Shown here: one piece after another, positions 1 through 10,175 of the stretch
Numbering within the stretch: position 1 is the stretch's first letter
Layout: each line of letters opens with the position of its first letter
Source of the DNA: Amborella trichopoda
Lineage: Eukaryota > Streptophyta > Magnoliopsida > Amborellales > Amborellaceae
Assembly (NCBI RefSeq): GCF_000471905.2
Contig: NW_006499563.1
Location: 6,129,747 to 6,193,746, forward strand
DNA: 64,000 bases
Direction of reading: 5' to 3'
Notes under the pieces: generated by a model
Databases searched by the model: none
Told to the model about the DNA's origin: nothing
Seen by the model: the letters and a program-made list of their open reading frames with translations, nothing else
Translations under genes and position numbers: made by a program

Positions 1-1355
1 ATGTAGATGTTTTAGGTTGAGGTTTATGGGAAAGCAAAGGATCAAGAAACTTAAGGGCCTTGAGCTTTTAAGGTGTGAGCTATAGCTTCTTTACCGATCT
101 TAGACCCATTTTCCCCGTGTTAGCTGGTACTTCCAAGATCTGCACCATGTGGGAGGCCTCTTTGGATCAAGAGCCTGAAAATGACTCGATTTTGGATCGG
201 GTTGACAGGGCATCAATGGCTGTCGAGAATGCAACCACTTGAGCCAACATCTCTTTGAGGCACTCTTACTGTAGCTGGGTGAGGCTGGTGCCTCTGAACT
301 TTATGTTTAGAGTGTTGAAGTCTTTGCACTGTCGAGCAGCACCTGTGGAGAAAATAGAGAAGGCAAGAGGAGAAGAAGAGTTAGAACATTCTGGGCAACT
401 TTTTACATTGTTGCCGACATTGACTGTTGTGGGGTGCTTTCAGTGTCGTCACCTATATTGGAGGAATCCCGAGCAGTTGGTGGCTTAGGGATGTCTGCCT
501 AATTGGACGAAAGGATATGGCGAGCTGCGGCTGTGATGAAGTCTTGCAAGGTCAGCAGTGGAGAAAAGGGCCTGAGGAATCCTTCCTCGACTGGTGGCTG
601 AGGGACGTGATTCCTTTAGCGAGCAAACGTAGGTGCTTGCCATCTCATTTTGGATCCATGAGGGGTGTTTGGACCGCCTTCTCTGGCTGGTGAGTAGTTC
701 TAGCTTGATCGATTGCCTCACGCTTTAGGGACTTGAGCCTACTTCTCCCATGGTAGACTTCCCAAGGCTGAGAGGTCGAGGGCTTTGAAGAGTCCAGTGC
801 ATGCTCATGAGGTGCTTGAAGTGTGACTTCCTCTTGAAAGGGCACGATGGCTTGGACACGTTCTGGGAGAACCGCACAAATAATGTGGCCTTACTAAACT
901 TTCTCCACGACTATAGCTTCGAACCTAGAGCACTCGTTGAGTACGTGGCCCCACACTTAGTGATATTGGCACCAGAGCTTTTTCGTGCCTTGGGCTAGAC
1001 GCCTCGGCTGCTTGGCGGGCTTGGAAGTGACAAGACCCTGTCAAAGAATTACCTCGAAGAGGGCTTACAGAGGGTCATGCTCGACGTTTCCTCGGTCTTG
1101 CACCAGAGGTTCTTGGTTCTTGGAGGCAAGAACTTGGGCTACCTTGTCGGCTTGAGAGTGATGGCACGGAGAATAGCTGGTGCCTTGTCACCCTCTTGGA
1201 TCGCGACTTTGTGAGAAGCCTCAGTTGCCCAGAACGCTTTCTTCAACTCTTCGAGCTTTATCTGACCCTTGTTGATAAGGGCTTCGATAGTGTTGTTGAG
1301 CTTATAGCAGTCGTAACTGGGGTGGCCTACTTTCTTGTGATAGGCACATTACTTT
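1..1355 (-). pseudogene. Tat-lineage Gag C-terminal and linker fragment
   Basis: Read on the minus strand, this fragment has the motif CAYHKKVGHPSYDC at 1348-1307, then a segment with EALINKGQIKLEELKKAF. Further down come QPRRLAQGTKK and, near 770-700, SQPWEVYHGRSRLKSLKREA. The same blocks occur in the same order on the plus strand at 8530-9137 (LEDLKKAF, QPCRLAKGIED, SQPWIVYHGRNRLKSLRREA). The lower part (250-150) matches the alanine-rich stretch near 9590-9660. It is therefore the region between Gag and protease of a Tat/Ogre-like element. Several stops interrupt it. No capsid core or protease is joined to it here. It meets an oppositely oriented chromovirus fragment near 1430. The family call is an inference from this internal homology and from the knuckle form. 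Confidence 0.7.
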
Positions 1356-1474
1356 TCATTTGTCTCTTGCCCAGCCGACTCTTCAGTATTAGCCTCCAGC
1401 AGCTAGATCATGGTTTGTTCTGTTAGCAGTCGAAGTAGCAAGGTCAACATTATTCAACCTCACATAGCAAGAGG

Positions 1475-2298
1475 CCATGGCATCACCTCAGTAATCCAAG
1501 GTACGCTATCAATTTGTGATGCTAAAGCTAGAGCCTTAATTGGCCCTAAATCTTCTCACTCATTTTTCACACCCCATTTTGCTTGCCATTTGAATGTTGT
1601 ACCTGCACACCTTAACTACACCCTGGTGGTATGCACACTAGTGGGAGGCTCTATGCAGTCAGATAGAGTGTAAAAGTAGTGTAAGGTTTCAATTGATGGT
1701 TGTGATATGCCAGTAGATCTAACTCACCTAGATATTCAAGACTTTGATGTCATCCTGGGTATGGATTGGCTTTTTAAGCACTGTGCCACTGTTGACTGTC
1801 CTAAGAAAACAGTGACCTTTAAATGTCCTAATCAAACAAAATTACACTTCGAGCGCATTAAAGATACTTCTCCTCTACATTTTATCTCTACCCTTTGAGC
1901 CTCTCACCTATTGGCTAAGAGATGTGTAGGGTATCTAGCCTATGTAGTAGAGAATAGGAGTGTTTTGTCGCAGCTAGAAGGAATACCAGTGGTAAAAGAG
2001 TAACCTGATGTATTCCCCGAAGAGTTGTCATCCCTACCTCAAGTAAGGGAAATTGACTTTGAGATATATGTAGCCCCAGGTACTGCACCCATCTCTAAAG
2101 CCCCGTATAGAATGGCTCCAGCAGAGTTGAAGGAGTTGAAAGAGCAGCTATAGGAATTGTTGAATAAGGGGTTCATCTGACCCAGCGTGTCCCCCTGGGG
2201 TGCACCAGTTCTGTTTGTGAAGAAGAAGGATAGATCCCTGAGGTTGTGTATTGACTATAGGCAGTTGAACCAAGTGACGGTGAAGAATAAGTACCCTC
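1475..2298 (+). pseudogene. Chromovirus (Del/Tekay-like) protease and N-terminal reverse transcriptase, truncated
   Basis: Three frames together encode an aspartic protease followed by the RT fingers of a Ty3/gypsy chromovirus polyprotein. The protease part shows GTLSICDAKARAL, the decayed active site LIGPKSS where the family has D-S-G, and LGMDWL near 1760. The RT part shows [26 protein letters not shown] and [19 protein letters not shown]. The reading stops exactly where the LTR at 2299 begins, so the RT palm with its catalytic aspartates is missing. At least four in-frame stops are present, for example at 1896 and 2150. It closely resembles the copies at 29976-31690 and 61430-62620. Any protein would be inactive. 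Confidence 0.9.
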
Positions 2299-3591
2299 TG
2301 TTTGAACATATTTTTTAGCACCTTGGTCTCTGATAGGAAGCAGGTCAATAAAGCCTTCAAAACAGTTGAAATTCTCGATAATCTCAAAATTGGTCAACAT
2401 CTTCAACGGCACTTCAAAAGACCACCTACCAAGTTTCATCATGATCAAACATGTCTAAGGCAGTGAACACAAAGAAACAATATTAGTAAAAACGATCTCT
2501 AGCACACTGAAATGAACCCTGTATTTATAGCCATACTTTTAGTGCATCAAATAATAGTGAGACTACTACCATTAGACCCAGCATGGTAAAAACCCCTATG
2601 GGTCAAGTTTCGACTTAATTAGGTATTCCAAGAAAATGTTATGGGTAAAATACCGAAAAGGGATATGCCGCATATTATTCTCGTGTGGCCTCACTCCATG
2701 AAAACACCATTAAAAGTGATTGTTTTTACTGTCACGGGTAGTCAATTTTTGGGGCATATAACTCACTCGTTCCAAGTCGGATCGCTCACAAATTTGGTGA
2801 GCTTGTTCGTCTCATCAAGACGAGCAATTTGATATGTGGTACCCCCCGTGATGAAACCCGAGCATAGAGAAAAACTAAATGCAAGTCACTGATCCATGAA
2901 GGAAGTTGCAAAAAATTCAACAGCAGCATGCCTCATTCGAGCAACCAGATCACGACACTCGCATACCCGATCGGTATGAAACCAATTGCATTATGTTTGT
3001 GAGGTCCGAGGCTATCTCTAATCCGAACCTTGTGTACGATGAACGGTTGGATTTCACACATGAAGGCATCAAAGCTACTGTAAATTTTGGCCGCCGGATT
3101 TCAAGACTCCGATAAAACACTGAAGACGACAAAATCTTCATCCGGACATAAAATCAAGCGACGTTTGTTGCAATGTGATATTGGCGGCTGCTCAGTGTGA
3201 TTCAATGAAGAAGTCATGAAGAAACATTAAGGAACAAGAACACAATCGATCTGAAATTTTCAAGATTCATTTGAAATTCAAGTCGCATGATCATGACTCA
3301 AAAACATGATTCATAGATCGAAGTTGGTATCAAAATGATCGCCATGTCGAGCTCTACGATAAAACAATAATCTTTTGATCAAACGGGCATCAGAAATACC
3401 CTAGGTCAACCACGGAAGATCACACAAGTTCTCGAGCAGTAGCAAGGACTGTTTTGAAATTTCACACTTTGTTAAGCAGGGACAAAACAATTCTTTTGCA
3501 CCTATTTTTAGAATTTCTTTAAATTCAATTAAATTGTAATTATCTTCAATTCTAGGTAGTTTCTTGACATACACCCACATTTTAGCCCAAT

Positions 3592-3600
3592 TATATATAA
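3592..3600 (+). promoter_or_regulatory. Putative TATA box of LTR copy A
   Basis: TATATATAA lies about 1.3 kb from the LTR start and just upstream of the purine and CT-rich block. Copy D has TATATAAAT at the same place (46992-47000), while copies B and C have decayed versions. Shared position in related LTRs supports a promoter role; the transcription start was not determined. Confidence 0.5.
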
Positions 3601-3754
3601 ACAGGCAATGCCTCACTGTATAAAAAAAAAAGCAGGACGGATTCATGCTTCTTGGATCAATCAATAAAATTATGAGTTTTGCTTAAGCTTTTGGGTACGT
3701 CTTGGGAAGAGAGAGAGGAGAGAGAAGAAAAGGGTCGATACCCTTTAGGTAAGT

Positions 3755-4078
3755 AATTTTCTCTCTCCTTCCCTTTTTCTCATCTCTATCTCTTTCTCAT
3801 CTCTCTCTTTCTCTTCTTCCCCTCTTTCTCTCTCTTTTTATTATCTCTATCTCTTTCTCTCTCCTCCCCTCTTTCTTGTCTTTATCTCTTTCTCTCTCCT
3901 CCCCTCTTTCTCATCTCTATCTCTTTCTCTCTCCTCCCCTCTTTCTCATCACTATCTCTTTCTCTCTCATCCCCTCTTTCTCATCTTTATCTCTATCTCT
4001 CCTCTATCTCATCTTTATCTCTATCTCTCTTCTTCTCAACTCTTTCCCTCTCTTCTTCTCATCTATATCTCCTTGCCT
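3755..4078 (+). repeat. CT-rich low-complexity tract in LTR A
   Basis: About 320 bases of imperfect TCTCTATCTCTTTCTCTCTCC repeats, on the presumed transcript side of the TATA box. Shorter tracts stand at the same place in copies B (40215-40320), C (42825-43015) and D (47150-47240). Open frames across it are compositional artefacts. Confidence 0.9.
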
Positions 4079-4089
4079 TCTCGTTTAAT

Positions 4090-4908
4090 GCAGTCGTTGA
4101 AGCCATAGCACCAGTCGAATTTCTCTCTCCTTCTCGTCTAATGTAGTCAACGAAGCCTAGCACCGACTATATTTCCCTCTCTTCTTCTCTTTTGTTGTAG
4201 TCGAAGAAGCTTAGCACCGACTGGATTTCTCTCTCCTTCTCGTCTAATGCAGTTTACGAAGCCTAGCATCGATTGGATTTCTCTCTCTCCTTCTCGTCTG
4301 TTGTAGTCGATAATGCCTAACATTGATTGCATATTCTCTCTCTTCTTCTGATACAGCCAGCAGAGCCTAGCATCGACTACATCTCCTCTCTTTTCTTTTG
4401 GCATAATTGGTGAAGCCTAGTGTCGACTGGGTTTTCTCTCTCCTTTGTATAACACAGTTGGCAAAGCCTAACACCGACTGTGTTTTCTCTCTCTTCCTGT
4501 TTTGTCACAGTCCCCGGAGCCTAGCGTCAACTCGATCTTTCTCTCCTGCTTCTTTTCATCATAATTGGTGCAATCCTAGTGCCGGCTGGGTCTCTTCCTT
4601 TCTTCTCTTTTGGCACAGTTGGCGAAGTCTAGCACTGACTGCATTTTCTCTCTCTTCTTCTGGCACAGTTGGTGAACCCTAATGCCGATTGTGTTTTCTA
4701 TCTTTTCTTTTAGCACAGTCGATGAAGCCTAGCACTGACTGTGTTTTCTCTCTCTTCTTCTTCGACTGACACAGTCGGTGAAGCCTAGCATCGACTACAT
4801 CTTTTCACTCTTCTCCTCTGTATAACATAGTCGGCTAAGCCTAGCACCGACTACATTTTCTCTCTTTTCCTTCTAAACACAATCGACAATGCCTAGCATC
4901 GACTACGT
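4090..4908 (+). repeat. Hairpin tandem array in LTR A (about 16 units)
   Basis: About 16 units of 50-57 bp. Each has a left arm of the type CAGTCGGTG, a loop of the type AAGCCTAG, a right arm of the type CACCGACTG, and a pyrimidine spacer with TTTTCTCTCTCTTCTTC. The unit at 4714-4743 pairs 10 of 11 positions (CACAGTCGATG with CACTGACTGTG). The unit at 4828-4853 pairs TAGTCGG with CCGACTA. Some units, such as those at 4198 and 4508, have lost pairing. The array lies downstream of the TATA box and would be transcribed. Equivalent arrays occur in copies B, C and D. Confidence 0.85.
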
Positions 4909-5365
4909 CTTCCTTCTCTCTCTCTCTTTCATTTTCTCACCTTTCATACTCTTTTCTTCCTTTCTTCTCCCTCCTTCCTTCCGTTCCCTTCTTCTCTTAT
5001 TTCATTTCTTATTCTTTTCTCATAACCATCGTCCTGTTATTCTTTAATTTAATTAAGTCGGATTGAGGTTAGTCTCTCATGGTAGTTTTGTTGTCTAGCC
5101 GTAATGTTGTTGTGCCAGGATTACTTAGCACGCTTTATTGCCACGGCAGACTAACCATTGTGCCTAGCTAGTTGGTACTGGTAATGACGTCTAGTAGTAA
5201 TCTTGTAAGTCAGTCTTAGTTAACGAGCCTGTTTTGCTACCACATAGGCCAATTATTCACCAGCTTAGTCACCGCTCAGATCCTCTCGCTTAGTCGAATT
5301 CTCCTCTCCCCCGTATTTCTTCTCTTATTTTTCTTTTTGAATGTGCATGCTTGTGTACGTTCATC

Positions 5366-5385
5366 NNNNNNNNNNNNNNNNNNNN
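5366..5385. other. Assembly gap (20 N)
   Basis: Twenty Ns interrupt LTR A between GTGTACGTTCATC and TGTGTGATTGCAG. Copies C (about 44135-44200) and D (about 48220-48290) carry roughly 55-65 bases between the same landmarks, so the gap is probably larger than drawn. Confidence 0.95.
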
Positions 5386-5680
5386 TGTGTGATTGCAGAA
5401 AACAGAAGAATACAAGCCAAGGGAGGCAATTCCAAACCAGTTTTATTATTAGGAGGCTTTCTTCATGATATAAGAGGGCGCCGACGAGAGTCAGCCCGGG
5501 TAAGTCCCGAACCCACCTTAAATTCCTCTCTCACCGACTGGTAACACCTGCCCCTGTTCTCAAAAGAGGCTCTCGAGAGAACGATCTCAAAAATGTCTCG
5601 GGTCTTCCCTCGAAAACTGAGACGCATGCCTCCCGATCCCCAAAGGAGCCGGAGGGAGAGATCAAGGTACCTAACCAGCT

Positions 5681-5701
5681 TGGTGACTCCAATAGGGACT
5701 T
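5681..5701 (+). other. Primer-binding-site-like sequence after LTR A
   Basis: TGGTGACTCCAATAGGGA follows the LTR end CTAACCA after three bases. LTR F has TGGAGACTCCATTGGGGA with the same spacing (53942). From memory, TGGCGACTCC-type sites are typical of Tat/Ogre elements; the exact primer tRNA was not checked. Confidence 0.6.
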
Positions 5702-5782
5702 ATTACCCCTTAATCAGATCATTTTCTTTTGGCTAGTTTCTTGTTTTATTATATTCTTTCATTATCTTTTCACATTTTATTT

Positions 5783-6471
5783 ATGGCTTGCGGGTTTTGT
5801 AACCCATTTATCCAGATCGGGGATTTTCTTATCAGCGCATTCGAGAGTGTCCCTAGGGAACAAGTTCCTTCGACTTCGTTCACTACCAACCTCTTGAGCA
5901 AAGACCCCTTGTCTAGCTCCCAGGTCTTAACCTGGACCGACGTGAGGTGGGACTTAAAGGTCTCTCACTCCCCATCTCCTCGCTTTGGTGGAAACTCCAC
6001 CAAGGCGCCCTGCTTTGGTAGCATTTCTGTTGGCCCACACATCATGCACCCAGCCACCGGTAAGTTATCTGTCGGTCGTGTTCCTAAGGTACACTGGAAG
6101 GCTGCCCAGTCCATTTCTGCGAAAGGCAAATAAGTTTCCATTGCTTCTGTAGGTTCCATAGGGCTAGCCCCCACAGTTTCGCACCATTGGTCTTTATCCC
6201 TAGAGGCTCGACACATCGAAGCGAAAACCTCGTTGTCTCCACCCCTCACACACACCATAAGACTCTTGGGTCATCCGCTCGAGCCACATTTCGGGGTAAC
6301 CCTTGTGCTATCCCGAGTCAGCATCTAGGATTTGACCTTATAAGGTCAGGTCTTATGAATGCTGATCACATACATTTCACTGCTCGGGGCAATGTCATTC
6401 TCTACCAACTCGTGTACAAAGGAGACGACCTCCTCGTCCTCTTACTCTGCACGCACAAGTGCACTCTGTAA
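5783..6471 (+). pseudogene. Leader ORF upstream of gag (Tat/Ogre-like), copy A
   Basis: The likely start is the ATG at 5783 (MACGFCNPFIQIGDFLI), because the copy behind LTR F starts at the matching ATG (54028, MAAGLFNPFI, then VGDFLIP after a stop). The frame is open to 6133. Homology then continues in another frame from about 6187 (RGSTHRSENLVV and SSARATFRGNP here, SAHRGRGPEIF and STRATLQGNP in the other copy). No known domain is recognised. The predicted protein is rich in proline, serine and basic residues, with no membrane segment after the first ten residues. Ogre and related Tat elements are known to carry an extra ORF of unknown function between the 5' LTR and gag, which fits this position. 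Confidence 0.55.
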
Positions 6472-6779
6472 GGGGCAGGTCTGTACCTATTCTCTTACAG
6501 ACACCTGCTCATAGTTCTTAGCCTCCTAAGGCCAGATTACTTGCACGAGCCCTGGCTGACCCCCAGGTCTTCCGTGATCCTTCTTCAAGGGGTGCACACG
6601 CGTCACCGCCATAGACAGCCCCTCGCTCTAGACTCAAGCCTCCTCATGAGTCAACCTTACTCCTGCCTGCTCCTCCTTCTTCGAGCAAGCACCTTCATCC
6701 TTGGTACTCGATGGTTTTCCCCGAGAGTACCATCCTAAAAGAGGCCCATCACTTTGGTCGTGTCTCTCGACCTCATAAG

Positions 6780-8180
6780 AGAGCTCAGATCATTGACTTG
6801 GTGGAAGATTGAGTCCTTCATCCTTCCCGGCCCAAGATGACTCCAATTCCTGGCCCTCATCCATTGCCGCGTTTGATGGAGACAGCCCTCTCTTGTGCAA
6901 GAAGAGCTAACCAGTCGTGACCTAAATCGTAGTTTTAGCAAGGGGTCCATCAAAACCTCAAGGCTAAACACGTTTAAGGTCTGCAAAATTTGACTGGGGA
7001 GGTGACCAAGGAAGTCAAAACAACCAATTCTGACGACCCTCTTCACCTGAATCCCTTCTACCCACTTCAAACAATGAAGCCCCGAGGAATAGATCCATGA
7101 GCCTTGTGTTGTGGTTATTATCGTAGAAGAAGACCCAGCCACTCAGCAGCCATGGTCCCAAGACCGTCGAGAACGTATCCAAATGCGATCAACATACAGG
7201 AGTCGAGTTCAGTCAGAGCATGTTGGCCCCCTGCTGATTGACCTTCCGCGTATGACCTGTCAAGTTCGCAAGCCCTCAGTGGCCACTAACATTGACCTCC
7301 ATAAAGAAACGCTCAACGTAAGAGTTGTAAGCGAGCCCGGTGATGCGCAGGAAGAGCGCATGAACAAGTTTGAGGATATGGTGAGTGCGATGATGGAAAA
7401 GACCAGTCGTATCGATGCTGCACGTCAATCGGCTAACCATGTGGTCAATTCCCATCACTCTCATGGTGCACCTCCATGGCAGCCACCTCCTTCTACATCA
7501 CAGGACATTTCTGTCCCTCATCCCGTCTCTCAAACCTACATCGACGCTATGGTCACCCATAGCCTAAAGAACAGACAAATCCCAGGGATACAGGGTGTGA
7601 CGCCTTATCAAAGGCCATACCCCTCGTATATTGATCAGGTCCTGTTTCCCTCAGATTATAAGAAAGGGAAGTTTCCATTATTCAACGGAACCACGTCCCC
7701 AAACCAGCATATTACCCACTTCCAGGCAGCATGTCGAGCAACAGCGACTGATGAGAGACTTCTTCTCCAACAGTTCATTGAGACCCTCGATGGCCCAGCA
7801 TTTCAATGGTATGCCCGACTTCCTCCAAACTTGGTGCATACATGGGAGGAGATGGAAAAACTATCCTATCAATGCTTTTATGAGGTCGAGAGAGAGGTTC
7901 AAATCATCAAACTCCTCACCCCGACTCAAGACTTCGATGAGCCCGTGGATCAGTTCATATCAAGATGGAGAAATTTTGCTTCCCGCCATCCTAATCCTAT
8001 GCCTGAGAAAGAAGCAGTCCAAACTTACGTGCAAAACATGCTACCCTAGATCACTCTACATGTCGAGGCCTCTAATCTGACATCTATGTCAAAGTTGATC
8101 TCTAAATCAGTTCGTATAGAAAGTTTATCACATCGTCATGGTGGGACACAACAACCATCTACAAGCTCAGCAAATAACCG
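6780..8180 (+). pseudogene. gag (retrotransposon capsid), Tat-lineage, copy A
   Basis: The best open part is 7111-8049 (312 codons). Residues 80-115 form a short helical region (ERMNKFEDMVSAMMEK). Residues 170-312 are the Retrotrans_gag capsid core: KFPLFNGTTSPNQHITHF, ETLDGPAFQWYARLPP, TWEEMEKLSYQCFYEVERE and PVDQFISRWRNFASRHP. The TAG at 8047 falls inside the gene, because the homologous reading continues (ITLHVEASN here; ISLHVEYMN in the copy at 50676). Upstream to about 6780 there are collinear but stop-ridden matches to the copy at 55160-55440. Gag would form the virus-like particle of the retrotransposon. This copy is broken. Confidence 0.85.
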
Positions 8181-8405
8181 GTAGCTTTCGGAATAACACA
8201 TGGGGTAGCCAATAGAAAGGGGTTATCAGTGCAGCCGTCATGGTCACTGATTCAAAGAAGGCTCCCTCTCAAACTTTGGACCTCTCTAAATGGGTAAGCA
8301 CGACAAAGGTAACACCCCAGGCTGGCAAGCATCAATAATTGTACAATCAGGTACCCCCCACCAGCCAACCTTGATTGGGGTGATTATTTCACTAGGCATA
8401 GGAAC

Positions 8406-9137
8406 ATGGTCTATCCCTTCGAGAAGGATTGGGTCCCTGTGTTGTTCCAGTTATTATTGGAACAAAATATGATCCAGCTTTCAGAAGCCAAGTTCCTCGA
8501 ACAATCTGGCCTTGACACTCAAGCGAATTATTATGCTTACCATTGCAGGATCAATCATCCTACAGATGACTACTACACGCAGAAAGATATTATCGTGGCC
8601 CAGATTCAGAAGGGTTAGATAATGCTTGAGGACTTAAAGAAGGCCTTTGGGGAAGTCGAGGCCTCTCATGTCATAACAATCCAAGAGGAAGACAAAATTT
8701 CTGGTATTCTTTACGCCTTCTTCATTATAAAGCTTCAAGAAGGCATAATCACACTGAAGCAGGCAAGGCAACCCTGTCGCCTTGCTAAGGGGATTGAAGA
8801 TCATTGGTACCATCAGATAAGAGGCCATTACCTGTCAGAATACACATGTTTCCTTGATATATTTGTAAAGAAAATACGGAAGTATCAGGAGTTTTACAAT
8901 CTCCCCGTAAGTGATCCCCAAGTCATTCCTCTATTGGGGCAAGAAGATCTCACAAAGAAGGACCTTCCTATCAATGACTCGGACTCCGTCGAATTCTTGA
9001 CTTCCCAGCCATGGATAGTCTACCATGGTCGAAACAGACTCAAGTCCTTAAGGCGAGAAGCAGTTGGCCAACCTAGAGCTGTTCTCAAGCCCAGCGAGAC
9101 GAATCAAACATCACCTCAGAAAACCAAAAATAGATAA
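8406..9137 (+). pseudogene. Gag C-terminus with degenerate CHHC knuckle, copy A
   Basis: Two successive frames (8406-8618 and 8622-9137) join over a stop. The first begins with YPFEKDWVPVLFQLLLEQN and ends in the knuckle at 8532-8573, where both cysteines have become tyrosine (YAYH, then INHPTDDY). The second starts LEDLKKAFGEVEASHVITI and ends with SQPWIVYHGRNRLKSL. Three other copies (1-1355 on minus, 13900-14253, 51361-51800) share the first part, and the minus-strand copy at 1-1355 also shares the second. The knuckle is expected to bind element RNA. The second block has no recognised domain. Confidence 0.7.
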
Positions 9138-10175
9138 GCACCAAGGGCTACTCGCCGAAGAAACAAGACCGCTCAACCTACAGTTGAGCAGGAATTTCTC
9201 ATTCATTCACCACTAACTTTACTGGACTCCATCCCTGGCACGATCCTTCTTCCTTCTATATCTTGTGAAGAAGACATTCCTGTGCCATCTCCCACTCAAT
9301 ATACGTCGAATGGGCATGACGACGTTAAAAGCACTCCCCAATAGTCTAAGCAAGGGAAAGACATAAAAGATCCTCTGCAAGTCCAACCCTAGTGATGACA
9401 TAAAAAGCTGCCTATATCAACCTGATGAGGGGAACGATCTTAAAAGTCCCCTGCCTTCTAACCCTACTCCTTCTTCTTCTGTTGCTTTTCATTCCTCCTT
9501 GTCTATGTCTCTTGCAAGTACAACCTTGATATGTTCAGACTTCGAAGCTCTCGAAAGAGAACTTGAGGGATCAAACATAACTAAGACGCAATGTAAGCGA
9601 TTGACAAAGACCCTAGCACAGGCAGCAAGATTCCTGACAGTTGCTGATGCTCTGTAGCTAAAGCTAAAGCAGAGCCACCTTCTTCAAAGAAGCACAAGAA
9701 GTTGAACCCAAAGAAACCCCAATGCCCCCCTGAGCTTGACTTTGAGCAGAGACTGAGAAAATCAAATAAGCAAAGCTCCTATTCTCAGGGAACTTTCCAC
9801 ATGGTGCAAATTTCGGGAGCAATACCCACCACGGGGCAGATAAATCTCAGATCAGGGAGGACGCTGCAACCTCCACCAGAGAAGTCGGGCACCTTGAAGT
9901 TCCCCAATCCGCCACTGCCTCCAAATCCAAAGACTAGTCTGCCTATCTTACAGCTCCCTGGTCTCGTTCCTAATCCTAATACTTTCAGCAATCCATCTAT
10001 TCTCCAAATCCTTAGGACCCCTTTGATCCCATACACTCAGTCTCTTCCAAAACCTCAAACTTCCGTCACTCAAACCAAGACCACTGTGCAATCATGTCAT
10101 CCAGCCGTCCAAAATAAACCTTTCCTACTCAAACCTGATCCTCAACCCAACATAGCATCCAAATCAGTGGCATGA
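9138..10175 (+). pseudogene. Gag-protease linker, proline-rich
   Basis: Decayed reading frames connect Gag to protease. The clearest is 9702-10175, with a basic start (PKKPQCPPELDFEQRLRKSN) and a long proline-rich stretch (PNPPLPPNPKTSLPILQLPG). Near 9590-9660 an alanine-rich helix (LTKTLAQAARFLTVADAL) matches the minus-strand fragment at 250-150. Proline-rich spacers before the protease are usual in Tat elements. No enzymatic motif is seen. Stops are frequent between 9140 and 9700. Confidence 0.5.

Larger units (their letters stand above)
2299..5677 (+). mobile_element. Tat/Ogre-like LTR, copy A (5' LTR)
   Basis: The left edge starts TGTTTGAAC directly after chromovirus RT code. The same start is seen at 45708 and 63826. 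The right edge ends CTAACCA, three bases before a primer-binding-site-like sequence at 5681. Copies B to G match it in blocks: the GTCTAAGGCAGTGAACAC block (2452), a TATA box (3592), a purine-rich stretch (3705), CT-rich low complexity, the hairpin array (4090-4908), the GTAATGTTGTTGTGCC block (5102), and the TAAGTCCCGAACCCACC block (5501). The position of the TATA box implies a U3 of about 1.3 kb and an R-U5 of about 2 kb, long for a plant LTR. A 20-base assembly gap lies inside. The 3' partner of this LTR is not identified in the window. Confidence 0.8.

Noticed and set aside
255..693. Plus-strand overlapping frames at the window start
   Set aside because: The minus strand here is a recognisable Gag linker; these are its shadows.
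3876..4088. Serine- and leucine-rich open frame
   Set aside because: Translation of a CT-rich low-complexity tract; no independent coding signal.
6735..7142. Minus-strand frame of 135 codons
   Set aside because: Shadow of the gag start on the plus strand, where collinear matches to copies 2 and 3 are seen.
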